This document shows, piece by piece, positions 14,049 to 21,533 of a DNA stretch of 21,569 nucleotides. The stretch's first letter is position 1; each line of letters opens with the position of its first letter. The translations under genes and the position numbers were made by a program. The notes below the pieces were generated by a model. It ran no database searches. It was given only the letters and a program-made list of their open reading frames with translations, and was not told where the DNA came from. The DNA is taken from NCBI GenBank assembly GCA_041441465.1, contig JASDSY010000014.1, positions 1 through 21,569 of the forward strand, in the 5' to 3' direction. The stretch comes from JASDSY01 sp041441465. GTDB taxonomy: Bacteria; Muiribacteriota; UBA9980.

Positions 14049-16280
14049 TTAATTGATAAAATTTAACTTGTATATAATAAAGTTTTTCGGCCCGACTTTT
14101 ATGTTAACTGCTTTTTGAGATTTTACATTAACGGCAAAAGAGCCGCTGCCTAAAATATCGTTAAATTGAATATTATTCACTATGGTATTTCTTATTCCTG
14201 TATAATCCAATATTTTTCCAACTGCCAGATTAAAATTTCTTTCATTACCGCTATCGCGGTTAAAAACGCAAAGCGTAGCCGAGCCTTTATATGCTCTTAT
14301 AAACGCGTAAATTTCACCATCTTCATCATCGTACATAGTAAAAACATCGCCTTTTGTCATTTCAACGTTACTTTTCCTGAACGCTATCATTTTTTTATAA
14401 AACTCAAAAATATCCCTGTTCCATTTTGATTCATCCCATTCCATGCATCTTCTATTATCCGGGTCCTTGCCGCCGGTCATACCGGTTTCATCGCCGTAAT
14501 AAATGCACGGCGCGCCCGGATAAGTCATTATGAACGCGACAGCCGTCTTAAAAATTGCCGCATCGTTATTACACACCGTCAAAAACCTCGGGGTATCGTG
14601 AGAATCTAGTAAATTCAACTGCGACATAAATGATAATTCAGGAAGATTGACTTTATTTTCATCGATAATGGCGCCGAATTTTGCCGGTGAAATTTCTTTT
14701 TTGACAAAAAAAGATATCAGCGCGTCGCGCAATTTATAATTCATTACCGCGTCAAATTCATCACCCTTAAGCCATTCCTTCGGATCGGTCCAAATCTCTC
14801 CGACTATATACGCGTAATCTGAAACGCTCCTTACTTTTTTACGGAACGCTTTCCAGAAATCATGGGGCAGTTCGTTAGGAACATCCAGCCTGAACCCATC
14901 TATATTAAAATTTTTAAGCCAGTATTCAGGCACGCTTAAAATGTGGTTACAAACCTCATCATTTTTTATATTTAATTTCGGCATGGAGCCTATGTTATAC
15001 CAGCACTCATAATTAGGCTTTTGCATATTAACAGGGAAGCTTTTAAAATTATACCAGCCGGCATAACGGCTCTTTTCTCCGAACATTTTCACATGATTAA
15101 ACGCAAAATAATCCGTCGAAGTATGATTAAAAACTCCGTCGAGTATTATTTTAATATTTGCCGAATGCGCTGCATTAACAAGTATTTTCAATGCCGCATC
15201 GCCGCCTAAAGTTTTATCTACCTTAAAATAATCAATAGTATCGTATTTATGGTTTGATTTTGACATAAAAATAGGATTTAAGTATATCGCGTCAGCGCCT
15301 AATTCTTTTATATGCCCTATTTTTTCAGCAATTCCTGCAAGGTCGCCGCCCATGAAATTATCATAAACAGGTTTTGTCCCCCACGGCATTACATAACGCT
15401 GGTTAAGCGACTTATCGCCGTCGTAAAACCTGTCGGGAAATATCTGATAAAACACTGCCTCTGGCCACCAATAATCAGTTACAACCGAGGCAAAGCGCAT
15501 GGGCGCCGGAAACGAATTGTCAATTATAAAACTGTTATTTTTAAATTCCGGCGAGGATTTTACTGTTTTGTCTCTTAAATCAAAACTCTTGTTTTTGCCG
15601 TAAAATAATGTCTTATTTCCGGACGAAACAGTAAAAATATAATCGCAATCAGTCATGATATAAGCTTTATAATAATCATAAACTTCGTCTTTCGCGAATT
15701 TTATCATCGGAATGATTTTAAAAATCTTCCTTTCCCTGTCCATGCCGGCGCCAGAAATCAGAAGGCCGGCCGATTTGATATCATTTTTAAAAGACCTTAA
15801 AACAATTCTCACATTAATATCTTTAACAGCCTGAACGTATTTAACTTCAACGGCGTTATGTTCGAGTCCGCTTATTTCGATCGTATCGTCAAAGGGATTA
15901 ACGCCCTTCAAAAAATTAAATAAATCAGTTCCCGACCTTAAAACGCTGTTCCGACCGCCTTGACCGTCGTCGGCAGTTTCCTTCGCAAGCGGATCGGCAA
16001 GCCATAAATTGCCGTTTATGACAAACTTATATTGATGAACTCCGGGCTTTACATAAATTTCAGTTTTCCATATTCCGCCATTTCCTTCCTTCATGGGATT
16101 AACATCCTTATTCCAGTCGTTGAAAGTTCCAGCTACCGATACTGATTGAGCGGAGGTCGGCGGAGTAAACTTAAATTTAGTCAAAAATCCATTTTCAGCA
16201 AAAGCATTTGAATAAAAAAAACAAATGCCGGCTAACAGCATGATCAATCCAATAAAACTGAGTTTTTTGATTACTTTCAT
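14049..16280 (-). CDS. Exported GH13 alpha-amylase family enzyme, neopullulanase type (GH13_20-like)
   Basis: A 743-residue enzyme predicted to hydrolyse alpha-glucans such as starch, pullulan or cyclodextrins outside the cytoplasm. Residues 1-28 are a signal peptide ending in AFA. A CBM48/AMPK-type glycogen-binding domain follows (about 32-114, with AGTFNDWN and PGVHQYKFVINGNLW), then a middle beta domain (about 130-265) and the GH13 barrel. Conserved regions are DGVFNH (381-386), GFRLD with nucleophile Asp466, VGEIW with acid/base Glu495, and DSHDTPR with Asp562. MPKLN (433-437) is the region V signature of the neopullulanase/cyclomaltodextrinase subfamily. I chose this ATG because the signal peptide follows it and AAGGA (16295-16291) is 10 bases upstream; an ATG at 16343 would add an unlikely 21 residues. 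The substrate is not settled by sequence. Confidence 0.93.
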   Translation of the reverse strand: MKVIKKLSFIGLIMLLAGICFFYSNAFAENGFLTKFKFTPPTSAQSVSVAGTFNDWNKDVNPMKEGNGGIWKTEIYVKPGVHQYKFVINGNLWLADPLAKETADDGQGGRNSVLRSGTDLFNFLKGVNPFDDTIEISGLEHNAVEVKYVQAVKDINVRIVLRSFKNDIKSAGLLISGAGMDRERKIFKIIPMIKFAKDEVYDYYKAYIMTDCDYIFTVSSGNKTLFYGKNKSFDLRDKTVKSSPEFKNNSFIIDNSFPAPMRFASVVTDYWWPEAVFYQIFPDRFYDGDKSLNQRYVMPWGTKPVYDNFMGGDLAGIAEKIGHIKELGADAIYLNPIFMSKSNHKYDTIDYFKVDKTLGGDAALKILVNAAHSANIKIILDGVFNHTSTDYFAFNHVKMFGEKSRYAGWYNFKSFPVNMQKPNYECWYNIGSMPKLNIKNDEVCNHILSVPEYWLKNFNIDGFRLDVPNELPHDFWKAFRKKVRSVSDYAYIVGEIWTDPKEWLKGDEFDAVMNYKLRDALISFFVKKEISPAKFGAIIDENKVNLPELSFMSQLNLLDSHDTPRFLTVCNNDAAIFKTAVAFIMTYPGAPCIYYGDETGMTGGKDPDNRRCMEWDESKWNRDIFEFYKKMIAFRKSNVEMTKGDVFTMYDDEDGEIYAFIRAYKGSATLCVFNRDSGNERNFNLAVGKILDYTGIRNTIVNNIQFNDILGSGSFAVNVKSQKAVNIKVGPKNFIIYKLNFIN

Positions 16281-16480
16281 AAAATCAACATCCTTTTTTA
16301 TTTTATAATGCAAAACTAATTCAATGCATATTTGTAGTAACACATATTTAACTTTAAGAAATATATTAATACAAAAAACTTAAAAATCAAACATAATTAA
16401 TATTTTTTTTATTTTTTACTTCATTTAAATTTTAAAACAAACCAATATTAAAGTTTTTTGACTTGTTAAATTATATAAAG

Positions 16481-16509
16481 TTGCATATTATCTAATTTAA
16501 TTGTATAAT
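16481..16509 (+). promoter_or_regulatory. anmK promoter
   Basis: TTGCAT (16481-16486), 17-base spacer, perfect TATAAT (16504-16509). Transcription should start near 16516, leaving a leader of about 50 AT-rich bases before the anmK ATG. A second TTGACT at 16458-16463 has no -10 box at proper spacing. Confidence 0.7.
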
Positions 16510-16568
16510 AAGCGTCATTTTTAAGTCATTTAATTATTCAATTAAATGTTTTATTTGGAGAAATGTAT

Positions 16569-17756
16569 ATGAATAACTTTCAAGTAATAAACAAGCCTGA
16601 AAGCGAATATAAATTAGCGGCCGGCATCATGACCGGCACGTCAATAGATGGAATCGACACGCTGCTTGTAAAAATAAAAGGCACAGGCGCCGAAACACAA
16701 TACGAAGAAGTCGGATTCGAAAATTTTGAAATTCCCGACAAATTAAAACGCAAAATCCGCTCGATAATCTCGAAAAAAGAAGCGACACTTGAAGATATAT
16801 GCCTTATAAATTATGAAATTTCAGCTGCATACCGCGACGCTATCCTGAAAATTTTTGATTTATGCAAACTATCAATTAATGAGCTTGATTTTGCCGCCAT
16901 ATCAGGCCAGACTTTTTTTCATATCCCTAAAACCGCCACTTTGCAGCTTGGCGACGGCTCATATCTGGCCAATTTAATAAATAAACCTGTCATCTGGAAT
17001 TTCAGGGCATCCGATATCGCAGCGGGCGGTCAGGGCGCGCCTCTGGTTCCATATCTTGATTACATATTATTCTCGAAACTAAAAAAAGAAACAATAACGC
17101 TTAATATCGGCGGGATATCAAATATTACGCATATTCCATCGGACGGCGATTTTTCGAAAATAAAAGCTTTCGACTGCGGCCCCGGCAATATGATAATTGA
17201 CAGACTGGTTATAGAACACACCGGAGGCCTGAAAACATTTGACGAAGACGCGAAATTTGCCGACGAGGGAAAGATTTCGGATGAAATTTTAACTTTTTTG
17301 AAATCACATTCGTATCTTTTGAAAATGCCGCCGAAAAGCACGGGCCGCGAAGAATTCGGCGACGATTACACCGAAAGGCTTATCGCGCTTTCAAAAAAAG
17401 TCGGCATTTCAATGCCAGACTTAATAAGGACAGCGACTGAATTTACTGCATTTTGCATATCCGACGCTATTAAAAGATTCATTTTTCGTGATTTCCCGAA
17501 TAACTGCGAAGCGCAGCTTATATGTGCCGGAGGCGGCGTCAAAAATCCGCTTTTATATAAATTATTGTCCGATGAAATGGAAAAATTAAAAATTAAAACC
17601 ATGCATTCAGAAGAAATCGGCGTTTCAGCAAAATCAAAAGAAGCATTGTTAATGATCGCACTCGCTAATGAAACAATTTATAAAAAAACATCAAACGTGC
17701 CGTCTGCAACCGGAGCAAAAAAAGCTGTCATTACAGGAACTATATCAATAGCATAG
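16569..17756 (+). CDS. anmK: Anhydro-N-acetylmuramic acid kinase
   Basis: A cytosolic sugar kinase that cleaves and phosphorylates 1,6-anhydro-MurNAc to MurNAc-6-phosphate during recycling of cell-wall murein. The 395-residue length fits the family. The N-terminal AGIMTGTSIDGID (about 18-30) is the ATP phosphate-binding loop, followed by AISGQTFFH, TLQLGDGSYLANLI, AAGGQGAPLVPYLD, TLNIGGISNITHI and FDCGPGNMIIDRL. The C-terminal half has ICAGGGVKNPLL. I start at ATG 16569 because GGAG (16557-16560) stands 8 bases before it; the ATG at 16563 leaves only 2 bases. The gene is divergent from the exported GH13 enzyme and has its own promoter. The MurNAc-6-P etherase MurQ, which would act next, is not nearby. 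Confidence 0.96.
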   Translation: MNNFQVINKPESEYKLAAGIMTGTSIDGIDTLLVKIKGTGAETQYEEVGFENFEIPDKLKRKIRSIISKKEATLEDICLINYEISAAYRDAILKIFDLCKLSINELDFAAISGQTFFHIPKTATLQLGDGSYLANLINKPVIWNFRASDIAAGGQGAPLVPYLDYILFSKLKKETITLNIGGISNITHIPSDGDFSKIKAFDCGPGNMIIDRLVIEHTGGLKTFDEDAKFADEGKISDEILTFLKSHSYLLKMPPKSTGREEFGDDYTERLIALSKKVGISMPDLIRTATEFTAFCISDAIKRFIFRDFPNNCEAQLICAGGGVKNPLLYKLLSDEMEKLKIKTMHSEEIGVSAKSKEALLMIALANETIYKKTSNVPSATGAKKAVITGTISIA

Positions 17757-17786
17757 ATTTTTTTATAATAAATAAGGTATACAGGG

Positions 17787-17828
17787 ATAAGAGGGAGGCG
17801 AAGGAATTATTCCTTCCCTCCCCCTTAT
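17787..17828. repeat. Hairpin, G-rich arm (left end of the structured region)
   Basis: ATAAG, GGGAGG and GAAGGAA (17787-17806) pair with TTCCTTC, CCTCCC and CTTAT (17810-17828), an 18-base-pair stem with one mismatch, one bulge and a TTA loop. No T-run follows, so it is not a standard terminator for anmK although it begins 31 bases after that gene. Read on the minus strand with its flank to 17851 it resembles the arm at 18250-18315. Confidence 0.7.
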
Positions 17829-17917
17829 AAACCCCCTCCAATCCTGCTGCTTTTTATATACAATTTTGTTTTTTTTTACATATTATATTATTTTTAATGC
17901 TTAATATTTAGTATTTA

Positions 17918-17960
17918 ATGTCCGCAAAGCGCGGCCAACGGCCGCTTACTTTGCGGACAT
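17918..17960. repeat. GC-rich nested palindrome
   Basis: ATGTCCGCAAAG (17918-17929) pairs perfectly with CTTTGCGGACAT (17949-17960), and inside it GCGGCC (17931-17936) pairs with GGCCGC (17940-17945) around an AAC loop. Together this gives about 18 base pairs with a small asymmetric internal loop. It stands out against AT-rich surroundings. Confidence 0.75.
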
Positions 17961-17968
17961 TCAGCAAT

Positions 17969-18027
17969 CGCCACGGTTTAACAAAGTTTTAAACCGCGGC
18001 GAAACAAAGCCCTTTAAAACTTTGTTA
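17969..18027. repeat. Two overlapping, mutually exclusive hairpins
   Basis: Hairpin 1 pairs CGCC (17969-17972) and CGGTTTA (17974-17980) with TAAACCG (17990-17996) and GGCG (17998-18001), one mismatch. Hairpin 2 pairs a 15-base arm (17979-17993) perfectly with 18013-18027; its core is ACAAAGTTTTAAA with TTTAAAACTTTGT. The left arm of hairpin 2 includes the loop and right arm of hairpin 1, so both cannot form at once. Confidence 0.7.
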
Positions 18028-18089
18028 CTGTCAATCATAATTAACAATAGTATTCATGTAATATCATCTTTTATTATTACATAATTTTA

Positions 18090-18098
18090 TGATATAAT
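18090..18098 (+). promoter_or_regulatory. Candidate extended -10 promoter for the AlaX gene
   Basis: TGATATAAT gives the extended -10 form TGnTATAAT with a perfect -10 hexamer (18093-18098). The -35 region is poor (TTTATT at 18070-18075), as is common for extended -10 promoters. Start near 18105 would give a leader of about 238 bases containing the hairpins at 18119-18166, 18174-18204 and 18274-18315. Confidence 0.45.
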
Positions 18099-18173
18099 AG
18101 CAATTACACTCTTCACCTTCGGCCGCAAACGGCAGGATAAACCACATATAAATAGAGCGCGGCCGATTGCAAC

Positions 18174-18204
18174 GTCAATGCAGACGCCGCGCGTATGCAT
18201 TGAC
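18174..18204. repeat. Hairpin in the AlaX leader
   Basis: GTCAATGCA (18174-18182) pairs perfectly with TGCATTGAC (18196-18204) around a GC-rich 13-base loop. A second, longer-range pairing just upstream joins TCGGCCGC (18119-18126) with GCGGCCGA (18159-18166). Confidence 0.55.
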
Positions 18205-18273
18205 TGAAAGCAGCAAAAAAGAAGGAAAACCCGCAAATACAACGTTAGAAACAGCCGGGATTAAAAAGGGGGT

Positions 18274-18315
18274 ATGGGGGAAAATAAAGGGGGGTTGCCC
18301 CTTTATTTCCCCCAT
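18274..18315. repeat. Strong G-run/C-run hairpin just upstream of the AlaX gene
   Basis: AT, GGGGG, AAATAAA and GGGG (18274-18292) pair with CCCC, TTTATTT, CCCCC and AT (18298-18315), an 18-base-pair stem with one bulged A and a GGTTG loop. It ends 16 bases before the ribosome-binding site GGAG at 18331, so it could influence translation. An ATG at 18274 lies within the stem and is in frame with the gene, but it is not a likely start. Confidence 0.75.
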
Positions 18316-18342
18316 CGAAATAAAAAAAACGGAGATAATAAC

Positions 18343-19650
18343 ATGAATAGCGCTACAAAAAAAATGTTTTATGAAAAACCGTATGAATTTGAATTCACAT
18401 CAAAAGTGAAATCGATCGAAAAAAATGAAATAAAAACAGGAAAAGAAACCGCGATAAAATATGAAATAATTCTTGAAGAGACACTGTTTTATCCTGAAGG
18501 CGGCGGACAGATCGCCGATATTGGCGAATTAAACGGTATCGGCGTCGAATATGTTTACGAAAAAGAAATCAGCGACGCAAATTCAAATCCGGATAACACC
18601 GAAAGTCAGGGCACAATTATTTATCACAGGCTTTCCTGCGCAAACGATCCCGGTTTTAAAGCCGGCGACACCGTTACCGGAAAAATCTGCCGCGAAGCGA
18701 GAATCCAGAATACAAACGATCACACCGGCCAGCATATACTATCGGAATCATTTATCAGAACTTCAAATCTACATACAGTTTCAATGCACATGGGCGCCGA
18801 TTTCATGACTATCGATCTTAAAATGGAAAATCTCCCGAAAAATTTCAAGCTGGAAAAAGAGATCATCGAAAAAGCCGAAGATATGGCTAATTCAATAATA
18901 AGCCAGAATTTAGCGGTTAAAACTTTTTTTGTGAAAAAAGAAGAATTATCTAATTACAAGTTAAGAAAAATGCCCGACCTGAAAGACCAATTTGTTAGAA
19001 TAATAGATATCGGCGGATTCGATGTTTCTTTATGCTGCGGCACTCATGTATCAAAAACCGGCGATATAGGTCTTATTAAAGTGATCGGCCAGGAAAAAGT
19101 CGCGGCCGGCACAAGAATAAAATTCGTCTGCGGTAAAAAAGCTTTCGACGATTACAGACAAAAAAATTATATAATAACTGAAATTGCAGAAGCCATGAGT
19201 ATAAAACCTATAGATTTAAAAAAATCAGTAGACAAAATGACGGAAGAAAACAGGCAATTACAAAAGCAAAAAAACGATTTGTTCGATAAATACTATCAGG
19301 CTGTTTCCGCGAAACTGGCCGCCGGCGAAATGCTCGAAAACGGAATTTACTACGAAGTTATCGAAGATTACAATTATCAGGAAGTATCAAGAATAGGACA
19401 GATTTTTTCAAAATCTACCGGAAATTTTACATTCCTTTTAATTAAGCCAGAAGATAATAACGGCGTTAAAACATTCCGCTTCGTCACCGGAAAAACAGCG
19501 CAAAATCAAACCGACATAAAAGCATTATTCGCGAAATTGACTGAAAAGTATCAGATAAAAGGCGGCGGCAGTCCGGTATTAATGCAGGGCGGCCTTGTAG
19601 AAATGTCAAAATTACCGGAATTTAAAGAATTTTTCATAAAAAACTTGTAA
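18343..19650 (+). CDS. Alanyl-tRNA editing protein AlaX-L (with DHHA1 domain)
   Basis: A stand-alone relative of the editing half of alanyl-tRNA synthetase that hydrolyses mischarged tRNA(Ala), typically Ser-tRNA(Ala), in the cytosol. The 435-residue protein begins with a beta-barrel domain containing FYPEGGGQIADIG (49-61). The editing site follows with zinc ligands His127-x3-His131 (NDHTGQH) and Cys231-x3-His235 (CCGTHV). A coiled-coil segment (about 290-320, KMTEENRQLQKQKNDL) leads to a DHHA1-type domain ending in GGGSPVLMQGG. The aminoacylation domain is absent, as expected for AlaX. GGAG (18331-18334) stands 8 bases before the ATG, which decides the start. It is preceded by a long structured leader and probably has its own promoter. 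Confidence 0.93.
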   Translation: MNSATKKMFYEKPYEFEFTSKVKSIEKNEIKTGKETAIKYEIILEETLFYPEGGGQIADIGELNGIGVEYVYEKEISDANSNPDNTESQGTIIYHRLSCANDPGFKAGDTVTGKICREARIQNTNDHTGQHILSESFIRTSNLHTVSMHMGADFMTIDLKMENLPKNFKLEKEIIEKAEDMANSIISQNLAVKTFFVKKEELSNYKLRKMPDLKDQFVRIIDIGGFDVSLCCGTHVSKTGDIGLIKVIGQEKVAAGTRIKFVCGKKAFDDYRQKNYIITEIAEAMSIKPIDLKKSVDKMTEENRQLQKQKNDLFDKYYQAVSAKLAAGEMLENGIYYEVIEDYNYQEVSRIGQIFSKSTGNFTFLLIKPEDNNGVKTFRFVTGKTAQNQTDIKALFAKLTEKYQIKGGGSPVLMQGGLVEMSKLPEFKEFFIKNL

Positions 19651-19781
19651 ATATAAAAAAACATAAATGCTGCATAGTTTAATTTTTTTATTACAGGCAT
19701 GAACTTCATAAAACGCCTATAAATAAAAAGCATTTAATAATCAAAACAACTTTATCGAGCGAAAATGGACGGTGTACTAAT

Positions 19782-21110
19782 ATTAACGTCAGCAGGCAAG
19801 AACTAAGAAAAACTATTATTTATACAGCCATTCCGGTTGTTATTCAAATGTTTATGAAAATGATGGTCGGCGTCGTGGACAAATTAATGGTAGGACAGCT
19901 CGGCGAATCGGCTATAGCCGGCGTCGGTATATCCGACCAGCTGATTTTCTTTTTAATAATGATGTTCGCCGCAGTGGGAGCGGGAGTAAGCACTCTCACT
20001 TCTCAATATATCGGAGCCAGATCATTCCAGAAAATCAAGCTCGTATTCGGCACTTCTATAGTATCCGGAATAATTTTCGCTATTTTTTTTAACGTCATTT
20101 TTTATTATAAGGCCGAAAAATTGTTATCACTGATGGGTGCCGCGCCGGAAATTATAGCCAACGGCGTAATTTACTTAAAATTAGTCTCATTCAGCATTAT
20201 ATCAGTAATACTAACATTCATGATGACCGCGATATTCCGGTCATTCGCCGATAATAAAACGCCTATGTTCGCGTCATTCGCCGCAATGATAATAAATACG
20301 GCACTAGCGTATATTTTAATTTTCCATTTCAATATGGGCGTGGCCGGTTCAGGTTACGCGGCGCTTACCGCGCGCACGTTCGAATTATTTATGATGTTTT
20401 ACTATTTCGAACAAAAAAGCTCGAAATTCAATGTTTCGATAAAACATTCACTCAGTTTTTCAAAACAGATATTCAAAAAAATATTCACTATAGGCTGGCC
20501 TATATCCATCGATTCGCTGGTATGGCAGACCGCGGGAATACTGCAAACGTTAATTATTTTAAAATTGGGAACCATCGCGGCAGGCGTGAATGAAATAATG
20601 AAAATAATTCAGGGGCTTGTATTGATGCCGGTTTCCGGGATAGCGTTCGCCTCGGCAGCTCTTATCGGACACGATTTAGGGCGCGGCGATTTTAATTCGG
20701 CGAAGCTTAAATCAAAGGAAATCCTGAAAATAAGCTTTATAATGGTCCTGTTCATAGCATTACTCATCATGTCAATATCCGGCTATATTCCTGGATTTTT
20801 TAATTTTTCGCCCGAAGGCAAAATACTTGCGGCAAAAGCCATATTAATAATCGCGGGCTGCCAGATATTCCAGATATTCAATATGTGCTATCCGGCAATT
20901 TTAAGGTCAGGCGGCGATACAAAAGCGATTATTTACATATCCGGCGCCGGCATGTGGATATTCGGACTGCCGTTATCGTATTTATTCGGCATTCATATGA
21001 ATTATGGATTTTACGGGGCCATAATAGGAGCGAACATAGGAGAAGCCATTAAGGCGGTTATTTTTTACCTGCGCTACAAAAAAGGTTTGTGGATGAAAAA
21101 ATTAGTTTAA
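19782..21110 (+). CDS. MATE-family multidrug/cation antiporter with a non-standard or damaged start
   Basis: An inner-membrane efflux protein with about 12 helices that exports drugs or metabolites using Na+ or H+. MATE marks are the first-helix segment VVDKLMVGQLGESAIAGVG, then VGAGVSTLTSQYIGAR and, in the second half, GRGDFNSAK and YPAILRSGGDTKA. The first ATG in frame (19848) would cut off the front of helix 1, and no ribosome-binding site precedes it. The same frame continues upstream, open from 19683, and encodes RQELRKTIIYTAIPVVIQ, exactly what a MATE N-terminus looks like, but has no ATG, GTG or TTG. I place the start provisionally at ATT 19782, with GGTG 7 bases upstream. A frameshift after ATG 19765 is the alternative. 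The stop overlaps the convergent HPt gene. Confidence 0.85.
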   Translation: MNVSRQELRKTIIYTAIPVVIQMFMKMMVGVVDKLMVGQLGESAIAGVGISDQLIFFLIMMFAAVGAGVSTLTSQYIGARSFQKIKLVFGTSIVSGIIFAIFFNVIFYYKAEKLLSLMGAAPEIIANGVIYLKLVSFSIISVILTFMMTAIFRSFADNKTPMFASFAAMIINTALAYILIFHFNMGVAGSGYAALTARTFELFMMFYYFEQKSSKFNVSIKHSLSFSKQIFKKIFTIGWPISIDSLVWQTAGILQTLIILKLGTIAAGVNEIMKIIQGLVLMPVSGIAFASAALIGHDLGRGDFNSAKLKSKEILKISFIMVLFIALLIMSISGYIPGFFNFSPEGKILAAKAILIIAGCQIFQIFNMCYPAILRSGGDTKAIIYISGAGMWIFGLPLSYLFGIHMNYGFYGAIIGANIGEAIKAVIFYLRYKKGLWMKKLV

Positions 21111-21533
21111 TATTGTCTTAAATTGCTGGTAATTAGCCAGTTCATTTTTATAATTGATAAATTCCGATTCGGCCTGTTTTATAAGCTCAAAAATATTTCC
21201 GTCAATCTCGTCAGTTTCAAGAATTTCAAGATTTTTTAATATGCCGCCCAGCTTCATTGCACCCGCCTGAAGCGCGGTTCCTTTGAGTTTATGCGCTGAT
21301 TTTTTCAATTTTTCAATTCTTCCGAGATTGCAGTTTTCCTTAACGTCATTAAAATATTCAGCCCAGTAATGAACAAAAAGGTTTACCATTTCATATATTA
21401 TTTCATCTATATTTCCGGAATTTTTAACAAGCCTTTCATAATCAAAGGTTTTTGGCGGCAAATCAATTTCATTATTAACCTGCTGATTTTCAAAATTAAC
21501 AGAAGAGTTAGTATAATAACTTAAGTTTCGCAC
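21102..21533 (-). CDS. HPt-domain phosphotransfer protein (possibly C-terminal part of a larger protein)
   Basis: The HPt module is a four-helix bundle that passes phosphoryl groups between receiver domains in phosphorelays. The motif AHKLKGTALQAGAMKLGG places the phospho-accepting histidine at residue 81 of the 143-residue GTG-initiated frame, with typical flanking FDYERLVKNSGNIDEI and an acidic-basic C-terminal helix. Residues 1-25 are a linker-like, Asn-rich stretch. The GTG at 21533 has no separate ribosome-binding site, and the frame stays open to the window edge (21569), so this could be the tail of a hybrid kinase or receiver-HPt protein. No kinase or receiver domain is visible here. 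Its 3' end overlaps that of the MATE gene by 9 bases. Confidence 0.8.
   Translation of the reverse strand: MRNLSYYTNSSVNFENQQVNNEIDLPPKTFDYERLVKNSGNIDEIIYEMVNLFVHYWAEYFNDVKENCNLGRIEKLKKSAHKLKGTALQAGAMKLGGILKNLEILETDEIDGNIFELIKQAESEFINYKNELANYQQFKTILN

Larger units (their letters stand above)
17757..18342. other. 586-base gene-free region rich in hairpins
   Basis: No credible coding sequence lies between anmK and the AlaX gene. The stretch alternates AT-rich DNA with GC-rich palindromic blocks: hairpins at 17787-17828, 17918-17960, 17969-18001 or 17979-18027, 18119-18166, 18174-18204 and 18274-18315. None carries the T-run of an intrinsic terminator. Bases 18090-18098 form an extended -10 box. 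I found no tRNA, T-box or known riboswitch signature. The content suggests a structured leader or small RNA, a decayed or non-autonomous mobile element, or both. Confidence 0.7.

Noticed and set aside
16281..16343. Longer version of the GH13 enzyme from ATG 16343
   Set aside because: It would place 21 extra residues before a classical signal peptide; the ATG at 16280 has an AAGGA site.
17757..18030. Hairpins after anmK as intrinsic terminators
   Set aside because: None of the stems at 17787-17828, 17918-17960 or 17969-18027 is followed by a run of T; a factor-dependent or other role is possible.
18274..18342. Upstream start of the AlaX gene at ATG 18274
   Set aside because: This ATG is part of the stem of the hairpin 18274-18315; a proper GGAG stands 8 bases before ATG 18343 and the family begins there.
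18099..18342. T-box leader for the AlaX gene
   Set aside because: No T-box consensus (AGGGTGGNACCGCG-like) and no terminator with T-run were found.
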